A stretch of 5,589 nucleotides of DNA from contig NZ_LECR01000050.1 of assembly GCF_001602625.1 (NCBI RefSeq), forward strand, positions 9,397 through 14,985. Direction: 5' to 3'. Of the stretch, positions 1 through 5,589 are shown piece after piece. Position 1 is the stretch's first letter. The number at the start of each line of letters is the position of its first letter. Under the pieces are notes generated by a model that saw only the letters and a program-made list of their open reading frames with translations, had not been told where the DNA came from and made no database searches. This DNA comes from Sodalis-like endosymbiont of Proechinophthirus fluctus (GTDB lineage: Bacteria > Pseudomonadota > Gammaproteobacteria > Enterobacterales > Enterobacteriaceae). The position numbers were made by a program, and so were the translations under genes.

Positions 1-90
1 AGACCAGACGCCGGCATTCATTCCCCATCCGTGCAGCAGCACAAGATCCCGATCGCCGGTACCTGTCGTTTGCCAAAACAGTGACGTCAT
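1..90 (-). CDS. bioH: BioH, pimeloyl-ACP methyl ester carboxylesterase (5' end only, runs off the window)
   Basis: BioH is a cytoplasmic alpha/beta hydrolase that removes the methyl group from pimeloyl-ACP methyl ester in biotin synthesis. Thirty uninterrupted codons are visible from the ATG at 90-88. They begin [20 protein letters not shown] and continue GWGMNAGVW, which aligns without gaps to the E. coli BioH start (MNNIWWQTKGQGNVHLVLLH, then GWGLNAEVW). The segment includes the LLHGWG strand and oxyanion-loop motif of the family; the catalytic Ser, Asp and His lie outside the window. The gene is divergent from the gntX remnant with 41 bp between them, the same layout as E. coli. Since its neighbours are mostly dead, an intact N-terminus does not prove that the whole gene is functional. 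Confidence 0.88.
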   Translation of the reverse strand, partial: MTSLFWQTTGTGDRDLVLLHGWGMNAGVWS

Positions 91-131
91 ATGTTATTGT
101 CCAATAGTCGGAAATAAAAATGGTTGGCCCT

Positions 132-776
132 ATGCTAACAATCAGCACCCTGTATTGGCTATGCCGGCAACCACTTTGGTTCAGCTATCGCAGTGTTTGC
201 CGAGTCTGCGTCAAGGTACTGCTAGCGAAGCAGGGAACTGGGGCAGCCAGCGCTGCGGGCTTCCGGCTGCGAGCCCCACGCTGGCATAGTCTCATTACGG
301 TGGGGGGACTACCATGCGCCGCTTAGCCAACTGGTGACAAAACTTAAATATCAGGGCGACACCGACCTTGCCGGCGTGCTAGCCCGACTATTGTGGCTGC
401 GCTGGCAGATCGCGCCTCCCAGGGGGATGAGAATCCAGATTTGTTGCTTGATATACCTTTGCATGCCTACCGGTCACTGACGTAGGAGCTATAATAAAAC
501 TGAACTGCTCTCCAGTGCGCTTGCGCGCTGGCTAAAGGTCCTTTCCTCAGGGTCTGTTCCATCACCGCAGCGAGCCGCCTCAGCAGCGTTTATCGCCCGT
601 CAACGCCGTCATGGCCTCAGCAACGCCTTCATGTGGCGCGTAGATGTGTGGCTGGCAAACGGGTGACGCTGATTGATGATGTCGTTACTACTGGCAGTAC
701 CGCCGGCGAAATAAGCCGGCTGCTTCGCCATCACACGTGCGAAGTGCAGCTATAGAGCATTTATCGCGCCTTGTAG
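132..776 (+). pseudogene. gntX: gntX/comF-family phosphoribosyltransferase-like gene, degraded
   Basis: GntX (YhgH) is a ComF-type protein: an N-terminal Cys-rich zinc-binding part and a C-terminal phosphoribosyltransferase fold, linked in E. coli to DNA uptake and gluconate use. The remnant starts at ATG 132 with MLTISTLYWLCRQPLW, matching E. coli MLTVPGLCWLCRMPLA; the first Cys of the zinc pair has become Tyr. A short CGLPA match near 260-275 shows that the second Cys pair is largely lost. Further matches appear in different frames: KLKYQGDTDLAGVLARLL near 340-393, and the PRPP-binding motif VTLIDDVVTTGST at 663-701. In-frame stops and several frameshifts separate the blocks; a stop also falls in the C-terminal block at 752-754, before the ancestral-looking stop at 774-776. 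Total length (645 bp) is close to the 684 bp of E. coli gntX, so decay is by small indels. A product is very unlikely. Confidence 0.87.
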
Positions 777-800
777 TCTGTGGGGAGAAAGGCGTATAAT
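771..800 (+). promoter_or_regulatory. Candidate sigma-70 promoter of nfuA
   Basis: A perfect -10 hexamer TATAAT lies at 795-800. An 18-bp spacer separates it from a weak -35 candidate, TTGTAG (771-776), which overlaps the stop region of the dead gntX. Initiation about 7 bases downstream of the -10 would give a leader of about 30 nt before the nfuA ATG at 836. The ribosome binding site is poor (GAG at 825-827). In E. coli nfuA responds to the Fe-S regulator IscR; I cannot identify an IscR site here. The -10 is convincing, the -35 less so. Confidence 0.6.
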
Positions 801-835
801 ATTCGGCTATTTTAATCAACTATTGAGTCAATGTT

Positions 836-1411
836 ATGATCCGTATTACCGATGTTGCCCAGGAACATTTTGCTAAATTGCTGTCTAATCAGGAACCTGG
901 CACCCAGATCCGCGTGTTCGTTATCAATCCTGGCACTCCCAATGCGGAATGCGGCGTTTCATACTGCCCGCCTGACGCGGTAGAGGCCACTGATACTGAG
1001 CTGAAATTTGATAAAATCTCGGCCTATGTAGATGAGGTTTCTGCCCCTTACCTGCAGGAAGCGGAAATTGACTTCGTCACGGACAAGCTCGGCTCCCAGC
1101 TGACGCTGAAAGCCCCCAATACCAAAATGCGCAAAGTGAATGACGACGCTCCCCTTATCGAGCGCGTTGAGTACCTGCTGCAGTCGCAGATAAATCCGCA
1201 GTTGGCTGGCCATGGTGGTCAGGTGACACTCATGGAAATTACGGATGATATGCTGGCTATCATCCAGTTCGGTGGGGGCTGTAATGGCTGTTCGATGGTG
1301 GATTACACGCTTAAAGAAAGGGTTGAGAAAGAGCTACTGGAGAAATTTCCTGAGCTGAAGGGCGTGCACGATTTGACAGAGCACCTACACGGCGAACACT
1401 CCTACTATTGA
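836..1411 (+). CDS. nfuA: NfuA, Fe-S cluster carrier protein (intact)
   Basis: NfuA accepts a [4Fe-4S] cluster and delivers it to target enzymes such as aconitase and lipoyl synthase, which matters most under oxidative stress or iron shortage. The frame codes for 191 residues, exactly the E. coli length, and aligns without gaps from [16 protein letters not shown] to the end GEHSYY. Two domains are visible: an N-terminal degenerate A-type domain (about 1-95), which retains Cys39 and Cys44 in [10 protein letters not shown], and a C-terminal Nfu domain (about 105-191) with the cluster-binding CxxC in GGGCNGCSM (Cys149, Cys152). The start is fixed by the alignment; an ATG at 831 is out of frame. 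The differences seen are mostly conservative, such as [20 protein letters not shown] for [20 protein letters not shown]. It stands alone between dead gntX upstream and the convergent malQ remnant 64 bp downstream. By sequence it looks fully functional. Confidence 0.98.
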   Translation: MIRITDVAQEHFAKLLSNQEPGTQIRVFVINPGTPNAECGVSYCPPDAVEATDTELKFDKISAYVDEVSAPYLQEAEIDFVTDKLGSQLTLKAPNTKMRKVNDDAPLIERVEYLLQSQINPQLAGHGGQVTLMEITDDMLAIIQFGGGCNGCSMVDYTLKERVEKELLEKFPELKGVHDLTEHLHGEHSYY

Positions 1412-1416
1412 TCGAC

Positions 1417-1452
1417 GTTAGGCCTGAACTGACCAGTAGCGTCAGGTCTAAT
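1417..1452. terminator. Inverted repeat between nfuA and malQ, possible bidirectional terminator
   Basis: The arms 1417-1427 (GTTAGGCCTGA) and 1442-1452 (TCAGGTCTAAT) pair over 11 positions with two G-T wobbles and a 14-base loop. The hairpin sits 5 bases after the nfuA stop, between convergent genes, where a terminator is expected. Neither side has a run of T, so it is a poor intrinsic terminator as it stands; it may be a decayed one or may only protect the 3' end of the nfuA mRNA. Confidence 0.4.
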
Positions 1453-1475
1453 CTGTCAATAGGCGTTAGTCCGAC

Positions 1476-2410
1476 TTAATCATCAGCGTTACCTCCCCAG
1501 CGCCAGCGGCAGAGAACCGTTAGTATTTGAATAATTTTATGGTCGCTAAACATGGTCTCGAAATCCCGCATCAGCTTACACAACAAGTCGGTATAGACAT
1601 CGGTAGTATTATAATATTATAGAGCACATTGACCGGTGTTGCCATCTGCAGTCAGTCTTAGGGCTGTAGCCTCAGCAGCGTGCAACTGCTTTGTACCATA
1701 ACCGGCGGATGGCGGCGTTCAACACCGGTGACATAGGAATACCCTTCGCGCGCCGCAGCGCGTCCAGCAACGCTTGCCGTTCCATACTACGTTCCTTCAG
1801 CAGCAGCCAGGTATGCTCATCGTCATACAAGCCAAGTCGGTTGGCCAGATCAATTCGATAAACTGCTGATAGCCGCGCTCACGCAACACGTTCGGACCTG
1901 CGGCGGCAGTTTCTGATTCTTCCCCTGTGGGCCCAATCTGTCTGTCCGGCATCGCACACCCACCGACGCGGATAAGCAATATAGTGCTGGATCGACCCAG
2001 GTTTCTGCGCTGCCATAGCTGACACCGCCGGTATCGCTAGCCGTTGGCTGAGTCGTTAACAGCCATCCAACTTCATGGTCACCAACCACTACTGCAAGTA
2101 ACTAAAAAAGAGATTTCGTCCTAGTGCTGCTACCTAAAATACGCCAGCACTGCCGCTGTCGGCCTGCTGATATTCCGCCATCCACGACAAAATCAGCCAG
2201 CGATTGGCGTTCATGATCGTCTGCAGAACGTCGATTGAACTGCGCCAAGGCGTAACTACACAGCGTCATCAGTTTCAGTGTTATCAACTGCGCATAATCC
2301 ACCTGGTCATTCGCGCGCAGTACCTGTAGCCGGAGGCCGGTTTCCGGCTCCCCGCCAACAATACTGCGCCTACTCACTGTGAAAAAAATCGTCTAACCCG
2401 TGCCGACATC
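1476..2410 (-). pseudogene. malQ: malQ (4-alpha-glucanotransferase) remnant lacking N-terminus and catalytic core
   Basis: MalQ (amylomaltase) disproportionates maltodextrins in the cytoplasm. The remnant begins at about E. coli residue 213: IDV at the fusion with malP, then FHSE*AQYCW like FHLSEEAQAWW. Next come LQVLRANDQVDYAQLITLKL (near 2265-2325; E. coli LQQARDADWVDYSTVTALKM) and GSAETWVDPALYCLSASVG (near 1960-2015; E. coli GGAETWCDRELYCLKASVG). After FIEL the sequence jumps at about 1850 to DLANRLGLYDDEHTWLLLKE and RQALLDALRR, which correspond to E. coli residues about 125 further on. The C-terminal block KLMRDFETMFSDHKIIQIL ends at a TAA at 1478-1476. Stops and frameshifts occur throughout; the joints between 2100 and 2200 are unclear. 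Residues Asp448, Glu496 and Asp548 (E. coli numbering, from memory) all fall in the missing segment. No active enzyme is possible. Confidence 0.88.
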
Positions 2411-3475
2411 AATTATGATGGCGAAATGGCACGGCAGAAACTCCTGTACCAGCTTTTCATCCCAGCATTCCACAGCACCTCCGGTATCAGAGTATGGTTA
2501 TATAGATAGGCGAAGGTACGTGACGTAATCAGCCAGTCTTCAACACCATGTTAGCTGGTATTTGTCGAGTAGCACGCGCAGCATCTCGGGGATAACGATT
2601 TACAGATGGTATCATTGAGCTAGATAACCTCATAACTGGCAGATTTTCCAGACTACCGTCGGGCAAAATAATGACGGCGTAAAATATCCTCCACTGCACA
2701 TGCGCACTAGAAATACAGCTGCATCAGCTGCAGCTTGTTTGTCTTCCTGATGTTTATCGTTCGAGTAAAGTACTTTTATCAACTTGGCGGCGTAGATCCG
2801 ATCCCGACCCGTTCGGTTTTAACGTAGTGGCAGCACCGTGCCATTGCCAAAACCGACCATCGGCAAATCTCAAGCTTCGCCGATAAGCGAGAACACCGGC
2901 TCCCAGCGGCTGCCGTCCCTGCTCGTTTTTTTAACAGTTTGCCTCTAAAACCCAACTCAACATTTAACGCCGTGTTAAGATGGAGGCAGGGATAGGTTTC
3001 GCGATGCCAGTCGTCTGGGGATTCCCATTGCTGTCCTTTGGCGAAGGTATGACGAAACAAGCCTTACTAGTAATTTAGCCCATAGCTGATGATAGCCAAC
3101 TGTCGCCATGAAATCCATACAACAGGCCGCCATTACTCAGCGCTGGGTCAACCTCGTATTCCAGGATATCGGCAAGACTAACCTGATGACCGTCGAGCAA
3201 TCTTTTGACCGTATCGTACCCACCAAGATTGATAAGATTATTACCAGTCAGACATACCATCAGGAACTCTATGGAAAGGTAATTGACATGACGGAGAAAT
3301 TTTTGCTGTTACCCGGCTGGGCGATCTGGGGCGATGCATTCATTAATTACCGCACTTGACCGTCTGCAACCACTGAAAAAAGGTCATTTCCTGCCTGCCG
3401 GCGAGAACCATAACATTGCCACTGACGATCTAGCGTTGTATGGAACGCAGCTTTATCGAATTTTGATTTTGGTAT
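2411..3475 (-). pseudogene. malP: malP (maltodextrin phosphorylase) remnant, N-terminal ~370 residues only
   Basis: MalP phosphorolyses maltodextrins to glucose-1-phosphate using PLP. The reading starts at 3475, where the codon aligned with Met1 is ATA; KFDKAAFHTTLDRQWQCYG then matches E. coli IFNDKQFQEALSRQWQRYG in register. Matching blocks follow in shifting frames: RHVNYLSIEFL; LTGNNLINLGGYDTVKRLL and EVDPALSNGGL (3150-3250); LFRHTFAKGQQWESPDDWHR (near 3000-3060); LPVVGFGNG (near 2850); LIKVLYSNDKH; EMLRVLLDKYQLTW (near 2550-2590); CWDEKLVQEFLPCHF (near 2423-2470). The match stops at about residue 371 of 797 and the sequence passes directly into malQ. Everything C-terminal is gone, including the PLP lysine domain. 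MalP rather than the paralogue GlgP is preferred because malQ follows on the same strand and malT lies divergently upstream. It is dead. Confidence 0.88.
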
Positions 3476-3529
3476 ATGAACGTCTCTATCCTGTTAACCT
3501 AAAATGGACAGCGCCGGAAAACCGGACCC

Positions 3530-3700
3530 ATGATCCTGCTACCGTCACGGCTATCCCGGCCCGGTGCCCACTGCAAGCGATCGCGATGCAAAAACCACGA
3601 CAGGCTCCTCACTGCCTATCTCGAGGGATCGACGTTCATATCGCCGTGCAAAAAAGATAGCGGAAGAGTCTGGATAAGCGCCGTGATGATCAAAAAATAG
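3530..3700 (+). pseudogene. malT: malT 5' remnant (maltose regulon activator), 56 codons
   Basis: MalT is the large (901-residue in E. coli) ATP- and maltotriose-dependent activator of the mal genes. A 56-codon open frame starts at ATG 3530 and reads MILLPSRLSRP, against E. coli MLIPSKLSRP; the weaker DRLLTAYL further on may correspond to RERLLAKL. Nothing after that resembles MalT, and the Walker A motif that should follow within 20 residues is absent. The frame stops at 3698-3700. Position and orientation support the call: in E. coli malT is divergent from malP, as here. Only about 54 bp now separate the two starts, far less than the long regulatory region in E. coli, and I see no MalT boxes or CRP site. 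The identification rests on about ten residues plus synteny. Confidence 0.6.
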
Positions 3701-3732
3701 ATAACGCCGTTAAAAACGGGAGAGACGGCATT
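3692..3732 (-). terminator. Intrinsic terminator downstream of glpR
   Basis: On the minus strand, AATGCCGT (3732-3725) pairs with ACGGCGTT (3710-3703), 8 pairs including one U-G, around a 14-base loop. Six bases further on comes a run of six T (3697-3692). It starts 12 bases after the glpR stop and has the spacing expected for a Rho-independent terminator of the glp genes. It overlaps the end of the malT remnant on the other strand. Confidence 0.65.
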
Positions 3733-3743
3733 AAATTTTTACG

Positions 3744-4461
3744 CTAGGGCTTTTGCGCTGAGCACAACTCTGATTTGATATCAGAGTGTTCGATAAGAGT
3801 CATCACGTCCGGCAGAGGTTAGTCGGTAAACAGATAGTCCACCAGGTCCATTTTTGCTGAGATTGACTATGGGCACTGCGGCCGAATTTAGAATAGTAGG
3901 TCACCAGCATCACGCAGTGAGAATTATCGATAATCGCCCGTTTAGCCGTCTAAATCAATGCTGTTGATAACAAGGGATGCCGTATCAAATCAGAATTGAG
4001 AAATGCCGCCGTCACGCGTCTGCACTTCATCACCAGCCAAAATCAGGCAGAAATATTCCTTGGCGCTAAGCAGCATCACCACGTTAAGATTGCTGCTGAC
4101 CACTCGCAAATTTTTATATCCCAGCAACAGGTGCCCCAACCGACTCCGGCGTGGTGCCGATATCAATGAACAGCGTAGCGCCGTCGTAGATTTGGCTAGC
4201 GCCGCGCTTTACTATGCGCGCCTTCCGCCGACCACATCCCCTTTCGATTCATAGTAGGCGGCGCGATGACCGAACTCGACGGGAGCGCCGCGTCGCCGTG
4301 ATGACGCCGGATCTTATTCTGTTCGACCAAATCGTTCAGATCGCGTCGTATTGTCTAGGGAGGACTGACGACAAAGAGATCCACTAACTCCTCAGTATAC
4401 TGATGCAGCCATGCTAGCGAACCAACACGATAATGGCATAGTGCCGCTGCGCTTGCTTCAC
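3744..4461 (-). pseudogene. glpR: glpR (DeoR-family glycerol-3-phosphate repressor), frameshifted
   Basis: GlpR represses the glp regulon and is released by glycerol-3-phosphate. The remnant starts at GTG 4461-4459, giving VKQAQRHYAIIVLVR against E. coli MKQTQRHNGIIELVK. The DeoR helix-turn-helix follows: EELVDLFVVSP, a TAG at 4357-4355, then TIRRDLNDLVEQNKIRRHHG and DAALPSSS (4354-4268). An apparent two-base insertion near 4395-4400 shifts the frame within the helix-turn-helix. Effector-domain blocks survive in other frames: LFIDIGTTPESVG, KNLRVVSSNLNV, TRDGGI, RAIIDNSHCVMLV, YSKFGRSA and DLVDYLFTD. The tail IKSELCSAQKP ends at a TAG (3746-3744), a few residues longer than E. coli, which ends in ELC. 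Length (718 bp) is close to the 759 bp of E. coli, so decay is by point changes and small indels. It follows the glpG remnant after 15 bp, as in an operon. Confidence 0.93.
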
Positions 4462-4476
4462 ATTTTGACTCCTCTG

Positions 4477-5321
4477 CTACCGGCAGTGCTGACCGCCGTG
4501 ATTCTGACGCCACCGCGTTTGCCATAACGCTATCAGCAGTCCCATTACTAGACTCGCTACGTGCGCAGGCATTAGCTATTGCGATACTCAACATATTGGA
4601 ATAGCCGGCGGAGTCATAACGGGGCGAACATGATGAACCGGCGCAGCATAACTAGCGGCCCGCCGGGATATTTATCGCCTTGCCACCAGACATAGCCCAT
4701 CAGCGCATACACCACGCCAGACAGACCGTAGAAAAAGCTCCCACTGAAATGTGACTGCACCACCACGCCTGCTGACGATAGCCGAGAGCAAAAATAAAAT
4801 GGTTAATGACGCCTTACTGCGATAACCCTCCGTCAGGCCCGGCCAGATACCATCACATTAAACACCAGGTGCAATAGCGAGAAATGCAAAAAGATATGGC
4901 TAAACCCAGCGCTAGATCTAGCCGTACTGAGCCGGACCGGAGGGATACGCCAGCGCGGCTATCATCCGATCATAGCCGAAGCAAGGTCATCAGGAGAAAG
5001 ACCAGCATGCACAGCGCTGGCAGCGGAAGCCAGGCACGCAGACTGGATCCTATCTCACCGCATTAATGCAACAAACCAGTGCGCCAGCTAGCAGCCTGAT
5101 AACAGGGATGCGGCGGTTCGAGCGAAAAAGCCTCCAGTGCTGCCTCAACCTGTTCAAGTTTTTCCTGTTCAGGTTTTTCGTCTTGGGCCAGCCTATAGCT
5201 CGGTAGCTCGGTAGCTCGGTAGCTCGGTATAACGCCCCTGCGGGAGCAAATCTATGTCCACCATAATCGATGAAGGGCCAACGCCAGGCGCCACGTTAGA
5301 CAAGGCAGTAACTCGAATCAT
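4477..5321 (-). pseudogene. glpG: glpG (rhomboid intramembrane serine protease), frameshifted
   Basis: GlpG is an inner-membrane serine protease that cleaves transmembrane segments, with six membrane helices after a cytoplasmic domain. The remnant starts at ATG 5321 (MIRVTALSNVAPGVG; E. coli MLMITSFANPRVAQ), followed by FIDY. A tandem repeat at 5196-5227 precedes [20 protein letters not shown] and PCYQAASW, which match E. coli LADESQAERVRAELARFLE and PRYLAASW. Membrane-core blocks survive in shifting frames: SHIFLHFSLLHLVFN (E. coli THALMHFSLMHILFN), [15 protein letters not shown] with the nucleophile serine of the GxSG motif (near 4694-4730), and the catalytic-His block HVASLVMGLLIALW, with its His codon at 4563-4561. 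The stop TAG is at 4479-4477. At 845 bp it is almost the size of the E. coli gene (831 bp), yet several frameshifts and stops prevent a full product. The active-site residues survive only as isolated fragments. Confidence 0.93.
5196..5227. repeat. Tandem repeat, TAGCTCGG x 4, inside glpG
   Basis: Four exact, head-to-tail copies of the 8-bp unit TAGCTCGG occupy 32 bp. They fall in the part of the glpG remnant coding for the N-terminal cytoplasmic domain, just before the LADE-like block. Three extra copies add 24 bp, which is a multiple of three, so the expansion itself would keep the frame. A separate one-base change next to it (CTATAGG where CTATGG would be expected) shifts the frame. Replication slippage is the simplest origin. 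Confidence 0.9.
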
Positions 5322-5589
5322 GATTCACTCACGCTTTCATAATGAGGTGATGGTGAAACGGAGTGCACGATTCGAGGGCTAAACGAGCAGTCCGACGACG
5401 ATTTACCCCGCGCCAATGACGATAGAAATCTAGTCAATTCACTGATAATAAAGGAGAAATTAATGATAGGTAGATTACGACGCGTCTCGACGAGGCCTGC
5501 CAATTTTGCGATCTATGTCTCAAAGCGAGGAGCACAGCACACGGTAGTACAGCGACCTTCCTTATCCCGACGGCAGAGCAAGGCACGGC
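5322..5589. other. Unassigned right end; glpE/glpD expected here but not recognised
   Basis: In E. coli glpE lies directly upstream of glpG, and glpD is divergent beyond it. I read all three minus-strand frames and the main plus-strand frame and found neither the rhodanese active-site motif of GlpE nor the GGGINGAG dinucleotide-binding motif of GlpD. A minus frame ending in SES overlaps the glpG start as ATGA (5321-5318), but its 61-residue translation (5503-5318) resembles nothing I know. On the plus strand, AAGGAG (5451-5456) stands 6 bases before an ATG (5463), and the frame stays open for 42 codons to the window edge (MIGRLRRVSTRPANFAIY...). I cannot name that product, and it may be chance. 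Confidence 0.35.

Noticed and set aside
959..1213. 84-codon minus-strand frame inside nfuA
   Set aside because: Antisense shadow of the intact nfuA gene.
3108..3359. 83-codon plus-strand frame opposite malP
   Set aside because: It is antisense to clear MalP homology (LTGNNLINLGG and EVDPALSNGG on the minus strand), and its own translation resembles no family.
2411..3475. glgP (glycogen phosphorylase) instead of malP
   Set aside because: The N-terminal match alone could fit either paralogue, but fusion to malQ on the same strand and a divergent malT-like start favour malP.
3334..3660. 108-codon plus-strand frame opposite the malP start and overlapping malT
   Set aside because: Its first part is antisense to the malP N-terminus, and the MalT-like residues lie in a different plus frame starting at 3530.
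4884..5066. 60-codon plus-strand frame
   Set aside because: Antisense to glpG membrane-domain homology; no start signal and a low-complexity basic translation.
5318..5503. glpE remnant upstream of glpG
   Set aside because: The position fits, and the frame ends with an ATGA overlap on glpG, but no GlpE motif or rhodanese Cys loop could be found in any frame.
1..5589. Novel defence, mobile or RNA system
   Set aside because: All long stretches except the last ~270 bases are explained by decayed bioH-to-glpG synteny; no transposase, terminal inverted repeats, spacer arrays or retron-like structure were seen.

Overview
The window reads as a decaying stretch of an Enterobacterales chromosome. Gene content and order match the E. 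coli bioH-gntX-nfuA ... malQ-malP-malT ... glpR-glpG neighbourhood, but nearly every gene is broken by stops, frameshifts and deletions. One gene, nfuA, is perfectly intact and lies near 75-80% identity (by eye) to my memory of E. coli NfuA. A near-neutral GC landscape, wholesale pseudogenisation and retained synteny suggest a recently host-restricted insect symbiont of the Sodalis type. That host assignment is inference; only the family-level placement is well supported. I see no insertion sequence, phage, CRISPR, tRNA or rRNA.

Left part (1-1411): the 5' end of bioH runs off the left edge on the minus strand with 30 clean codons. Divergent from it is a dead gntX/comF-type phosphoribosyltransferase gene (132-776). 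Then comes intact nfuA (836-1411), an Fe-S cluster carrier, with a promoter that appears to sit at the tail of the dead gntX.

Middle (1476-3700): remains of the maltodextrin genes. On the minus strand, malP (N-terminal ~370 residues only, start codon ATG changed to ATA) runs straight into malQ (from about residue 213) across a deletion of roughly 1.9 kb. A second deletion, of about 125 codons within malQ, removes all three catalytic carboxylates. Divergent from malP is a 56-codon remnant that begins like MalT; the rest of malT, and the rtc genes found next in E. coli, are absent.

Right part (3703-5321): the glycerol-3-phosphate accessory genes glpR and glpG, both minus strand, both near full length but frameshifted, with a good intrinsic terminator still present after glpR. 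glpG contains an 8-bp unit repeated four times in tandem. The last ~270 bases (5322-5589), where glpE and glpD would be expected, contain nothing I can assign.

Together these losses predict no maltodextrin use through MalP/MalQ/MalT, no GlpR repression and no GlpG rhomboid protease, while Fe-S cluster delivery by NfuA is kept. I found no previously undescribed system; the interest is in how the genes died and what was spared.
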